Positions 1 to 8,515 of a stretch of 64,000 bases of DNA are shown one piece after another. This DNA comes from Moraxella atlantae NBRC 14588 (lineage in GTDB: Bacteria > Pseudomonadota > Gammaproteobacteria > Pseudomonadales > Moraxellaceae). The stretch covers positions 186,001 to 250,000 of the forward strand of contig NZ_BCUL01000001.1 of the NCBI RefSeq assembly GCF_001591265.1, given 5' to 3'. Below the pieces are notes generated by a model. It did no database searches. It was not told where the DNA came from and saw nothing but the letters and a program-made list of their open reading frames with translations. Position 1 is the first letter of the stretch. Every line of letters begins with the position of its first letter. Made by a program: the position numbers and the translations under genes.

Positions 1-1047
1 CGGCACGATATATTGGCACTCATGCAGCGTCTGACAGCCGAGCGCGGCATGGCGCTGCTGCTGATTAGCCATGATCTTAAACTGGTGCGTCGCTATAGCG
101 ATCGCATTGCCGTCATGCAGGCAGGGTGTATTGTTGAGCAGGGCGATACCGTTGCACTATTTGCTAATCCGCAGCACAGCTACACGCGCGCCTTGATGAC
201 GCAAGAATTTGGCACGCCATTGACAGTCGAGCAGGACGCGCCGACAGTGCTCAGCGTGCAAGATGTCGGCGTACATTATGTGCGTCGTCAGTATATTTGG
301 CAGTCGCCGCAGGTGCTGACCACACTGGCAGCGGTGAGTTTTAGCTTGCATCAAGGCGAAGCCTTGGGTATTGTAGGCGAGTCGGGTTCGGGTAAGACAA
401 CACTGGCACGCGCATTGCTCAAGTTGTTGCCACGACAGGCGCAGGTAGCGGGGCAAGTGAGGTTAGCAAACGCCCATCTGCCCGCAACGCCCAATCTTTT
501 AACCTTAAACCAACGCCAGTTTAGACCGTATCGTCGTGCGTTGCAGTTAGTCATGCAAGACCCTTATGCCAGTCTCAATCCGCGCATGGATGTGCAGACA
601 CTGGTTGCCGAAGGTTTGGTGTTGGCTGATGGTAGCTTGTCGACAACCACGCGCCAGCAGGCAGTACAGGAAGCATTGGCGTTGGTGCAGCTACTGCCTG
701 AGATTGCCCAGCGTTATCCACATGAGCTGTCAGGCGGGCAGCGGCAGCGCGTGGCATTGGCGCGTGCGTTGGTCATGCGTCCGCAGATTTTGCTGCTTGA
801 TGAGCCGACCGCCGCCCTAGACAGTCAAACGCAGGTATTGGTGGTGAAGCTGCTGCGTGATTTGCAGGCGCGGCTTGGTATGAGCTATATTTTTATCAGT
901 CATGATTTGCAAGTGGTCAAGGCGTTGTGCCAACGCATTTTGGTGTTAAAAGACGGGCAAATGGTTGAAATAGCAACCACCCAAGATTTGTTTGATCATC
1001 CGCAATCACCGTATACGCAAGCATTGATCCAATCGATAAAGGTTTAG
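1..1047 (+). CDS. yejF: Peptide/microcin C-type ABC transporter ATP-binding protein, YejF-like (5' truncated by window edge)
   Basis: The reading frame is open from base 1 and ends at 1047, so the N-terminal part lies outside the window. What remains is the tail of a first ATPase domain (switch motif LLLISHDL near residues 20-27) followed by a complete second ABC domain. That domain has Walker A GESGSGKT, the signature LSGGQRQRV, Walker B ILLLDEP and a further SHDL switch. Two fused ATPase domains in one chain are typical of YejF-type energisers of oligopeptide or microcin C import, working on the inner face of the membrane with permeases YejB/YejE and a periplasmic binding protein. Those partners are presumably just upstream of the window. 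A generic dipeptide (Dpp/Opp) fused ATPase is the alternative. The family call is firm; the substrate is inferred. Confidence 0.85.
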   Translation, partial: RHDILALMQRLTAERGMALLLISHDLKLVRRYSDRIAVMQAGCIVEQGDTVALFANPQHSYTRALMTQEFGTPLTVEQDAPTVLSVQDVGVHYVRRQYIWQSPQVLTTLAAVSFSLHQGEALGIVGESGSGKTTLARALLKLLPRQAQVAGQVRLANAHLPATPNLLTLNQRQFRPYRRALQLVMQDPYASLNPRMDVQTLVAEGLVLADGSLSTTTRQQAVQEALALVQLLPEIAQRYPHELSGGQRQRVALARALVMRPQILLLDEPTAALDSQTQVLVVKLLRDLQARLGMSYIFISHDLQVVKALCQRILVLKDGQMVEIATTQDLFDHPQSPYTQALIQSIKV

Positions 1048-1176
1048 CCAATGGCAGGCACGTCGGCAGATTTATTGTCCCTCGATGTCATCATACCTTG
1101 TTATAATGTCTAAGTTGTCGGCAAAAAACCGATTATCTTGATCTAAAAGCCCAGCAGAAGCACGCATAAAAACGCA

Positions 1177-2652
1177 ATGCCAGAGACTAACTTAAACCAT
1201 CACCTGACGACTGCCAAAGACAGTGATCAGCCGACACTGCCTACACTGTCATCCGTGCAACAAAAATTTTTGCCTGTGGTAGTCGCCATCGCGCTATTTA
1301 TGCAGATTTTGGATGCAACTGTGCTCAACACGGCGTTGCCTGCGATGGCGCGTGACCTCAATCAGCCTGCGCTGTCGATGCAGTGGGCGGTGATTAGCTA
1401 CGCGCTGACGTTGGCGATTTTTACCCCGATTAGCGGCTTTATCGCTGATAAATACGGTACACGCACCACGTTTTTGGTCGCTATCAGCGTGTTTAGTGTG
1501 GGTTCGTTGATGTGCGCGATTTCACCCACATTGGGTAGTTTGATTTTTGCCCGTGTCGTGCAAGGGCTTGGTGGGGCATTGCTGATGCCTGTTGCGCGGC
1601 TCACACTGATTAAAAGCTATCCGCGTGAGCAGATGCTATCGGTGATGAATTATGCTGTCATGCCTGCGTTGGTCGCGCCTGTGGTTGGTCCGTTGGTTGG
1701 TGGTTATTTGGTTGAGTGGGCAAGTTGGCATTGGATTTTTTTGATCAATTTGCCGATGGGGTTACTTGGCTTGTGGGTCGGGCTTAAGCTGATGCCGCAA
1801 TACTTGCAGCGCAATCCGAGTATGGATTTGCTGGGATTTTTGTTGTTTGGCAGTTCGATGGCATGTTTTACTTTCGCGCTAGAATTTGTCAATAACATCA
1901 GTGCGGAAAAGCCACAAACGAGCATTTTTGCAGCCATGGTGGCAGGGCTTGCGGTGGCGTTATTGGTCGGCTACTATTACCACGCCAAGCATTCTGAGGC
2001 GCGTAACGGACAGCAGCCATTGTTTGGGCTGGATTTGTTTATGGTGCGCACGTTTCGTGTCGGATTACTTGGCAATTTGCTGACGCGACTTGGCATGAGC
2101 GCAATCCCGTTTTTACTGCCGCTGTTGCTACAGGTGGTGCTTGGCTATAGCCCGTCGCAGGCAGGTTGGATGCTTGCGCCGATTGCGATTGGTTCACTGG
2201 TGATTAAGCCACTGGTAACGCGGATTGTACGCCGCTTTGGCTATCGGCGTACGCTGGTGATCAATACGACAATTATCGGGCTTAATATTATGCTGTTGTC
2301 GCAATACAATCAGCACACGCCACTTTGGCTGAGTATTCCGCTACTGACCTTCATGGGGGCGTGCAATTCGCTGCAATTTAGCGCGATGAATACCATTAGC
2401 ATTGCGCGGCTGCGTCCGTATCAGACCAGTAGCGGTAACAGTCTGCTCTCTGCCAATCAGCAACTGGCGATTAGCTTTGGCATTGGGCTTGGCGCGTCGG
2501 TGCTGCACTTACTTACGCCTGCGCGCGCAAGCCTTGCCCAAACCCAAGTCGCGTTTTCGCATGCGTTTTTGCTATTGGGCATTTTGACGATCTTGTCGGG
2601 TTTGTATTTTTTGCGTTTGCATCCGCGTGACGGGGTAGGTTTATATCATTAA
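1177..2652 (+). CDS. MFS drug exporter, DHA2 family (EmrB/QacA/MdtD-like)
   Basis: A 491-residue, strongly hydrophobic protein of the 14-helix DHA2 type of the major facilitator superfamily. The first helix carries the family hallmark LDATVLNTALPAM, and the loop between helices 2 and 3 has the motif-A-like GFIADKYGTR. Motif C of antiporters is visible as GPLVGGYLVEWASWHWIF near residues 173-190. These proteins exchange protons for drugs or other amphipathic compounds across the inner membrane. The soluble N-terminus (about 30 residues) is longer than in MdtD. It has about 130 bp of its own upstream DNA and ends in a terminator shared with fpr. The substrate cannot be read from the sequence. 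Confidence 0.85.
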   Translation: MPETNLNHHLTTAKDSDQPTLPTLSSVQQKFLPVVVAIALFMQILDATVLNTALPAMARDLNQPALSMQWAVISYALTLAIFTPISGFIADKYGTRTTFLVAISVFSVGSLMCAISPTLGSLIFARVVQGLGGALLMPVARLTLIKSYPREQMLSVMNYAVMPALVAPVVGPLVGGYLVEWASWHWIFLINLPMGLLGLWVGLKLMPQYLQRNPSMDLLGFLLFGSSMACFTFALEFVNNISAEKPQTSIFAAMVAGLAVALLVGYYYHAKHSEARNGQQPLFGLDLFMVRTFRVGLLGNLLTRLGMSAIPFLLPLLLQVVLGYSPSQAGWMLAPIAIGSLVIKPLVTRIVRRFGYRRTLVINTTIIGLNIMLLSQYNQHTPLWLSIPLLTFMGACNSLQFSAMNTISIARLRPYQTSSGNSLLSANQQLAISFGIGLGASVLHLLTPARASLAQTQVAFSHAFLLLGILTILSGLYFLRLHPRDGVGLYH

Positions 2653-2683
2653 TGTTAAAAATATTTTAAAATGCGTGTAAAAA

Positions 2684-2709
2684 AAGGGTAAGCACACAGG
2701 CTTACCCTT
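2684..2709. terminator. Bidirectional rho-independent terminator between the MFS exporter and fpr
   Basis: A perfect 10 bp stem (AAGGGTAAGC at 2684-2693, GCTTACCCTT at 2700-2709) with a six-base loop lies between the converging ends of the exporter gene and fpr. An A-rich run precedes it and a T run (TTTTTT at 2721-2726) follows a little downstream, so it can end transcripts from either side. Confidence 0.8.
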
Positions 2710-2753
2710 ATGCACCAATCTTTTTTGATGCACTTTTTTAAAATCGCCAAATA

Positions 2754-3539
2754 TTATTGCTCAACAAACGCGCGCTCAACGACATAATCACCCGTGCCAC
2801 CCATACGCGGTGAGCATTTGAGCCCGTATTCATCAAGCAACGCGGCAACATCTTTGTTCATTGATGGGCTGCCGCAAATCATCGCGCGGTCATCGGTTGG
2901 GTTCATCGGAGGCAAGCCGATATCCTCAAACAATTTACCTGAGCGCATGAGGTTGGTCATACGGCCTTCGTTGCGAAACGGTTCGCGCGTTACGGTTGGG
3001 TAGTAGATAAATTTGTCTTTGACGTAATCGGCAAGGTATTCATCGTTGAATAGCTCACGCTCAAAGCGTTCACGGTAGCCCAGTTCACTAACATAACGCA
3101 CGCCGTGCACCAAAATCACTTTGTCAAAACGCTCATACACTTCAGGGTCACGGGTGAGGGACAAAAACGGCGCAAGCCCTGTACCTGTCGAGAGCATGTA
3201 TAAATGTTTGCCAGGGTTTAGGTCATCTAGCACCAATGTGCCTGTTGGTTTTTTGCTAACCAACAAGGTATCGCCAACCTTGATGTGTTGCAACACCGAG
3301 GTCAAAGGGCCATCGGGTACTTTAATTGAGTAAAACTCCAACTCTTCATCATAATTGGTGCTGGCAATCGAGTAGGCACGCATCAGCGGCTTGCCGTCAA
3401 TCTCAAGCCCAATCATGGCAAATTCGCCATTGCGAAACCGCAGCCCATCGTTGCGCGTGGTTTTGATGGTAAACAACGTGTCATTCCAATGGTGCACATA
3501 GGTGACGGTTTCTTGGTAAAATTTGGATAAATTCGACAT
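2754..3539 (-). CDS. fpr: Ferredoxin/flavodoxin-NADP+ reductase
   Basis: A 261-residue FAD enzyme that moves electrons between NADPH and ferredoxin or flavodoxin in the cytoplasm. The FAD-binding stretch RAYSIAS is near residue 54, the pyrophosphate/NADP region has STGTGLAPFLSL near 117-128, and the C-terminal half has the family pattern MICGSPSMNKD. The chain ends in ERAFVEQ, resembling the bacterial subclass with a short tail after the last beta strand. It converges on the MFS exporter through a shared terminator. A sequence resembling a Fur box sits about 55 bp upstream, so iron control is possible. Confidence 0.92.
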   Translation of the reverse strand: MSNLSKFYQETVTYVHHWNDTLFTIKTTRNDGLRFRNGEFAMIGLEIDGKPLMRAYSIASTNYDEELEFYSIKVPDGPLTSVLQHIKVGDTLLVSKKPTGTLVLDDLNPGKHLYMLSTGTGLAPFLSLTRDPEVYERFDKVILVHGVRYVSELGYRERFERELFNDEYLADYVKDKFIYYPTVTREPFRNEGRMTNLMRSGKLFEDIGLPPMNPTDDRAMICGSPSMNKDVAALLDEYGLKCSPRMGGTGDYVVERAFVEQ

Positions 3540-3593
3540 ATGCCCTGCCTGTTGGTCGTGTGCGTTGGGGCAAGATCGCTAATGATCCCAAAC

Positions 3594-3612
3594 GCTACTC
3601 AATATCATTATC
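3594..3612 (-). promoter_or_regulatory. Possible Fur box upstream of fpr
   Basis: Read on the minus strand, the 19 bases match 15 of 19 positions of the classical Fur consensus GATAATGATAATCATTATC by hand alignment. It sits 55-73 bp before the fpr start codon. The first ten bases are an exact consensus half; the second half is weaker. In other gammaproteobacteria fpr answers to oxidative-stress regulators, so this remains an inference. Confidence 0.4.
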
Positions 3613-3816
3613 ATTGGCAAAAACGGCAACACCACACAGGCTCACCGCCGTGATATGCCTTGTCATTGCCTTGCTAGAATAAAACGCGTATCATAACAAA
3701 TTTTGCCTTGTCTTGCGATTTTATCCGCGCAAAAAGTCATAATAAATTGGCATATCGTTAGTAAAAAATGCGTTAAACCATGAGGCAGTCTGTAAGCGTG
3801 ACCACGTTGGCTTGTT

Positions 3817-4557
3817 ATGAATCACATTGAGTTACCGATTATTGGCTATGTGCGCTCACCGTTGGTACAAAAATTTGGCATTCCACGCCAGCCAAATTTG
3901 GTGAATGTACGCGCGCAGCTTGAGTTTGTCCCACCGTTTGGCAATCCACAGGCGTTTGTCGGTATTGAGCAATTTAGCCATCTGTGGGTGATTTGGCAGT
4001 TTCACCAAGTGTTGCATGACACACCGTCTGGTGTAGCAGGGCAAAATTTTCGCCCACAGGTGCGTCCGCCGCGCTTGGGCGGTAACGCCAAAATCGGCGT
4101 ATTTGCCAGTCGCAGTATGTTTCGCCCATCAGGGCTTGGCTTGTCTGTGGTGCAGCTGGCAGGCATGCAGGTGGTGGATGGGCAAACGCAGCTTGATATC
4201 ATCGGCGCGGATATGGTCGACGGCACACCTGTGGTTGATGTCAAGCCCTATCTAGCCTACAGTGACTGCGTGGCAGCAACCAGTGGTTATGCGGACACGC
4301 CGCCTGGTCATAAGCTTGTAACGTGGCAGGCGCAAGCACAAATGCAGCTTGACCAGTTGATACAAATAGGCGCGTTGGCACACGACGATGGCGCGATTAT
4401 TCACGCGCTGATCGCGCAAGACCCGCGCCCTGCATACCGCAAGCACGATGACGGGCGCGTGTATAGCGTGCGCTATGGCAAAATTGATGTGGATTTTGTG
4501 CCCGATGCGCAAGGCTTGGCGGTGGTAGCATTGCGTGAATGTGATTGGTCAAATTGA
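3817..4557 (+). CDS. trmO: tRNA (N6-threonylcarbamoyladenosine(37)-N6)-methyltransferase TrmO
   Basis: A 246-residue member of the TsaA/YaeB/TrmO family, which uses S-adenosylmethionine to methylate t6A37 in threonine tRNA. The N-terminal beta-barrel region begins IGYVRSPLVQKFGIPRQPNLV, and the family signatures FEQFSHLWVIWQFHQ-like (here IEQFSHLWVIWQFH, near residue 50), RPPRLGGN and GVFASRSMFRPSGLGLS follow. The substrate loop DGTPVVDVKPYLAYSD is near residues 134-149. The C-terminal region with DPRPAYR completes the usual length. It is a single-gene unit with about 275 bp of upstream DNA shared divergently with fpr. Confidence 0.93.
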   Translation: MNHIELPIIGYVRSPLVQKFGIPRQPNLVNVRAQLEFVPPFGNPQAFVGIEQFSHLWVIWQFHQVLHDTPSGVAGQNFRPQVRPPRLGGNAKIGVFASRSMFRPSGLGLSVVQLAGMQVVDGQTQLDIIGADMVDGTPVVDVKPYLAYSDCVAATSGYADTPPGHKLVTWQAQAQMQLDQLIQIGALAHDDGAIIHALIAQDPRPAYRKHDDGRVYSVRYGKIDVDFVPDAQGLAVVALRECDWSN

Positions 4558-4722
4558 TGGGTACAAAAGGGCAGGGGGCATAACAAAAAAAAACACGCCA
4601 ATTCTTACCCAAATTTTACCCACCGACAACAATACGTGAAAATGTGATTTTGCGCTGTTTTTTTGCCGCCAATGTTGGCACAATAGCGCATTGAATTTGT
4701 CGTCATGTATTTGGAAATCACC

Positions 4723-5178
4723 ATGCAACATCGCCGTTTATTCAGTGCTTTTAGTCTTGCTGTCATGGCAACCATCGCCGTTCTACCTGCGCATGCTGCC
4801 AGCAAGAAAGCCAAACCTGTCGCCCAACCCGTCAGCCAAGCAGCCGATAGTCAAGCGCAAAACCCCAATCACGTTACCATTGATTTGTCAGAAGTTGGTC
4901 CAACCAAAAACGAAGTGGCGATGTTACAGGTCATCTCTGAGATGTGTCCACCAATGCTCAACGCCAAACAGCGCACCAACTTTGCCAAGGCGTACAACAC
5001 CGAGCTACAAAACTTGATGCCAACCATCAGCGAGCCCAAAGCCGCTGTGCAGTACCTATCCACCCAAGCCGATTATCAACAGATTTTAAATGATACCCGT
5101 CAGTGGCTGCTCAGCTTTCCCAAAGCCGATAACCAACAAATGTGCTTTGAATTGGCAGAGTCGGGTATGGGTGAATGA
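4723..5178 (+). CDS. Small exported protein of unknown function
   Basis: About 151 residues starting at ATG 4723, chosen over the in-frame ATG at 4705 because GGAA lies seven bases upstream and because the chain then begins with a standard signal peptide: a positively charged start (MQHRRLF), a hydrophobic core, and a cleavage site after AHA near residue 25. The mature part begins with a Lys/Ala/Gln-rich linker, followed by an apparently helical domain with two cysteines (EMCPPM and QQMCFEL) that could form a periplasmic disulfide. I do not recognise the family. It lies between trmO and the penicillin-binding protein gene dacC, which is compatible with an envelope role. Confidence 0.7.
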   Translation: MQHRRLFSAFSLAVMATIAVLPAHAASKKAKPVAQPVSQAADSQAQNPNHVTIDLSEVGPTKNEVAMLQVISEMCPPMLNAKQRTNFAKAYNTELQNLMPTISEPKAAVQYLSTQADYQQILNDTRQWLLSFPKADNQQMCFELAESGMGE

Positions 5179-5338
5179 TCTCGATTGTGCACGGTCAAAA
5201 ATGAGCTAAATCGCAAAAAATTCCAGTAAGTGTTTGTATTGCGCAACGTTTTGTTTTATCCTTTAGCAGTTTTTTATTGATGTCTTAAATTGATGTTTTA
5301 AAACGTTGCGTCAAATTTTGTGCCACTGAGTTAATTGT

Positions 5339-6523
5339 ATGAATGCGTTGTCCGTTGTACCTGCTAAATCGAGTAATTTTGTCAAATATGCCAGTGTTAG
5401 CCTAGCCGTTGTGCTGCCCACCGCGCTGGCGCAAGCTGCCATCACCCCACCAACGCTTGATAACGCTGCGTATGTGTTGATGGATTACGACACAGGCACG
5501 ATTTTGGCACAAAAAAATGCCGAGCAGCCGCTACCGCCTGCCTCATTGACCAAAATGATGACCAGCTACCTCATCGAGCAGCGGTTGCTACAAGGCAAGC
5601 TCAAAGAAGATGAGCCCGTGCTGATGACCCCCGACGCATGGTGTCGCGGTAGCAGTGAAGAGTCGTGCATGTATGTCGATGTCAATCAGACCGCGCCCGT
5701 GATCGATATGCTCAAAGGCATCATCATCGTATCGGGGAATGACGCTGCCAAGGCGATGGCGCAGCACATTGCAGGCAGTGAGACCTCCTTTGCTGACTTA
5801 ATGAATGCTGAAGCCAAAAAAATCGGCATGACTCACACCCACTTTATGAACGCCACAGGCATGCCAGCCGATGGTCATGAAGCGTCAGCGCATGATTTGG
5901 CGTTGTTATCAAAAGCCATTATTCACAATAGCCAAAAATATTACCCACTATATAGCCAGCGCGAATTTACCTACAATAACATCAAACAGGGCAACCGCAA
6001 CGTGTTGCTTTACAGCGATAAAACGGTTGATGGGCTGAAAACAGGACACACCAACGATGCAGGTTTTTGCTTAGCTGCCTCAAGCAAGCGCGGTAACATG
6101 CGCTTAATCTCGGTGATTTTGGGCACCAAATCTGCCGAAGAACGCGGCAAACAGTCGCGTGAATTGCTTGATTGGGGCTTTGGCCACTTTACCACCAAAG
6201 TTGCTGCACCTGCCAACCAAATGATGGGCACGATTCCAGTCAAATACGGTCAAGCCGATGCTGTCAATGTGGTGACGCAAAACAATTTACAAGTGTTGTT
6301 GCCAAAAATTGAAGAGGATAATGTCAAAACTGTGGTGAGCCTTAATCCCAACGTGGCAGCGCCCGTCAAAGCAGGACAGCCTGTTGGTAAAATGACGGCA
6401 ACGCTCAACGGCAAGCCTGTCGCTTCGGTTAATTTGGTCGCACAGTCTGCGGTTGAAGAGTCGGGATTTTTCACCCGTATCTGGCAGCATATCGCTGGCT
6501 TTTTCCAAGGCTTGTTTGGCTAA
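5339..6523 (+). CDS. dacC: D-alanyl-D-alanine carboxypeptidase (PBP5/PBP6 family)
   Basis: A 394-residue serine peptidase that trims the terminal D-Ala from peptidoglycan pentapeptides on the periplasmic side of the inner membrane. A signal peptide ends near residue 33 (ALAQA). The three penicillin-binding motifs are present: SLTK (Ser69, Lys72), SGND near 133-136 and KTG near residue 232. The C-terminal beta-rich domain (about 290-370) is followed by an amphipathic, aromatic stretch (FFTRIWQHIAGFFQGLFG) that should anchor it to the membrane, as in PBP5. The start ATG is at 5339, after roughly 160 bp of upstream DNA. The dacA and dacC paralogues cannot be told apart without comparison. Confidence 0.92.
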   Translation: MNALSVVPAKSSNFVKYASVSLAVVLPTALAQAAITPPTLDNAAYVLMDYDTGTILAQKNAEQPLPPASLTKMMTSYLIEQRLLQGKLKEDEPVLMTPDAWCRGSSEESCMYVDVNQTAPVIDMLKGIIIVSGNDAAKAMAQHIAGSETSFADLMNAEAKKIGMTHTHFMNATGMPADGHEASAHDLALLSKAIIHNSQKYYPLYSQREFTYNNIKQGNRNVLLYSDKTVDGLKTGHTNDAGFCLAASSKRGNMRLISVILGTKSAEERGKQSRELLDWGFGHFTTKVAAPANQMMGTIPVKYGQADAVNVVTQNNLQVLLPKIEEDNVKTVVSLNPNVAAPVKAGQPVGKMTATLNGKPVASVNLVAQSAVEESGFFTRIWQHIAGFFQGLFG

Positions 6524-6619
6524 CTTGTGCCAACTTTTTTGATAAAAGTCTAGCGATATGCCCACGTGATAAGCGGCTTAGTCAATCATGGCTAGGTCGT
6601 TTTAATTGCTGACAACTTG

Positions 6620-8464
6620 TCATAACAAATACGATGCCAGGTGTTGGGCAAGCTGCCTAAGTTCAGCATTACTCACATCGGTGCTAATAGCTTGCAAGTG
6701 ATCAATGCCATTAATTTGCAACAGATCAATTTGGCGCGCCGTTAGCTTGTGATAGTAATAAATCACCAAGATACGGCGATTGGTCTGTTGGCGACGTAAC
6801 TGGCTTAGCAGCGTGTTGGCTTGTTCAAAGTCAATCGATGGGCAAATCAGCAACGCATCAAACGGCTGCTGCAAAAGCTGATCGAGTAGATTGTGCGGCT
6901 GTTCATACACCGCGACCTGCGCACCTAACCCGATAAGATAGTTGGCAGCTGAATTGCATGGATGATCGCTTAGCCATAGGGCAAGCTGAAAACCCTGCAA
7001 CAGCTTGCGTTCATCACGGTTTTGCCAGTCTAGCAGCACCATGGACACGATAACAGTCGTGCCTTGCCCAAGCTCACTGCTCACCTCGATACTCGCGCCG
7101 ATCAAATCTGCCAGTTTTTTGACCAAAAATAACGCATTGCTGTAAGGGTGGTGCAGCACGATCGGCGCAGGTTCTGCTTCAAAAAACGGATCAAATAGCT
7201 GATTGATATGCTTTTGGGTAATGCCTACGCCTGTGTCTTGAATTTGCAATGTCCAACGAATACGGTGCTCAAAGTGCTGCAGTTGAGAGCTTACCAACAC
7301 CTTGCCTTGCTCAGTAAACTTAATGGCATTATCAACAAACGATGATATGATGGTGGTAATCTTGCCTGCATCGCCCTCAAGGCGGTAATCGGCGTGGTAG
7401 GTTTTGAGGGTGAGCGTCAGACCTTTTTGCTCGGCAAACGGCTGATAGTTGTTGATGACTTCTTCAAGCAATTGATTGGGATTAAAATACGCCAAATCCA
7501 CGCCCGTCTGCCCACGCTCAATACGAATTAGTTGGATAATTTGGTCAAGCTTGCTATCAACCGTCTGCATGCTCATGCCAATCACATTGACCGCGTCTTG
7601 TTGTTCTTCCGTCAGATAATGGCTTTGCAACAGCTCAAGACCCGTATTGACATGCCTAATGGCGGTTTTAAATTCATGCGTTAGCAGATTTTGAAAACTT
7701 GAAAACTGCTGCATCTGCGCCAGCTGCTGCTGTTTGAGTGTTTGCGTATCGGTTTTAAGCTGCTGAAGCTCAGCTTGTAGCCGCGCTTGACGATGCAGGC
7801 TATGCAACAAGGTGCGCTCGATCAGTAGCGCAGAACTGTCCTCTTGTAAACTGGCGTAACGGCTTAAATCAACAGGTTTGTCTGCCAAAACTTGCTTGCT
7901 GATTTTTTCAATGGCAGGCAGGTGCTCGGTCATGCGCTTAGCTAGACGCAAGATGTACCACATCAACAAGCCATCAAGCACCAACATCACCAAACACGGC
8001 AACCAAATGTTGTGTAGCCACTGCTGACGAATACGCGTTAGGTTTAATGTGGTCTTGACGTAGCCGTACACCTGTTGGGCTTGCGTTTGGTCATGGCTAG
8101 AACTCAGCACTACAGGCTGATTAAAGCTCATGTAGTCATTAAAAAGAATCGCCAACGGGTGCGCGCGGTTATTAGATTTGGGAATTGCCACATTGGCAGG
8201 GGTGGCAAAAAAAGCCGCGTTTTCAATCTCGGGAAATAGCTGCAGCAGGTTTTCGATTTGGCGTTGGTGTAGCGGTGCGTGACTGCTTGCAACATCACGC
8301 GCCAATAGCTGGTTGATACGCTCAATGTGGCGCACCTCGCAGTGTAGCGTCAAATACAGATCACTGACCAAAAACGTCAGCATACACAGCACAAACACCA
8401 GTTGCGTTGGCAAGATCAAAAACCAACGCACCAAATCTTTGTGGGTAAGCGAACGACGTGTCAT
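6620..8464 (-). CDS. Membrane sensor histidine kinase with degenerate receiver (GacS/BarA-like)
   Basis: A 614-residue kinase. Two transmembrane helices (about 13-35 and 152-173) bracket a periplasmic sensor region of about 115 residues. A HAMP-like segment and a long coiled coil (about 215-255, Gln/Leu-rich) lead to the phospho-acceptor His263 in the box LLTHEFKTAI. The ATPase domain has the N-box FVDNAIKF (Asn379), G1 QDTGVGI and F-box LFDPFFE. The C-terminal 120 residues (about 490-610) look like a receiver, but the usual phospho-acceptor Asp strand reads DALLICPS, with Cys541 where Asp is expected. No HPt domain follows; an orphan HPt protein is encoded at 34376-34774. GacS/BarA is the nearest resemblance, and the signal is unknown. 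Confidence 0.82.
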   Translation of the reverse strand: MTRRSLTHKDLVRWFLILPTQLVFVLCMLTFLVSDLYLTLHCEVRHIERINQLLARDVASSHAPLHQRQIENLLQLFPEIENAAFFATPANVAIPKSNNRAHPLAILFNDYMSFNQPVVLSSSHDQTQAQQVYGYVKTTLNLTRIRQQWLHNIWLPCLVMLVLDGLLMWYILRLAKRMTEHLPAIEKISKQVLADKPVDLSRYASLQEDSSALLIERTLLHSLHRQARLQAELQQLKTDTQTLKQQQLAQMQQFSSFQNLLTHEFKTAIRHVNTGLELLQSHYLTEEQQDAVNVIGMSMQTVDSKLDQIIQLIRIERGQTGVDLAYFNPNQLLEEVINNYQPFAEQKGLTLTLKTYHADYRLEGDAGKITTIISSFVDNAIKFTEQGKVLVSSQLQHFEHRIRWTLQIQDTGVGITQKHINQLFDPFFEAEPAPIVLHHPYSNALFLVKKLADLIGASIEVSSELGQGTTVIVSMVLLDWQNRDERKLLQGFQLALWLSDHPCNSAANYLIGLGAQVAVYEQPHNLLDQLLQQPFDALLICPSIDFEQANTLLSQLRRQQTNRRILVIYYYHKLTARQIDLLQINGIDHLQAISTDVSNAELRQLAQHLASYLL

Positions 8465-8515
8465 AGATTGCTATTGGGATTGCTGTTGGGATTGCCGTGA
8501 TGAAGTTGCGCTAGT

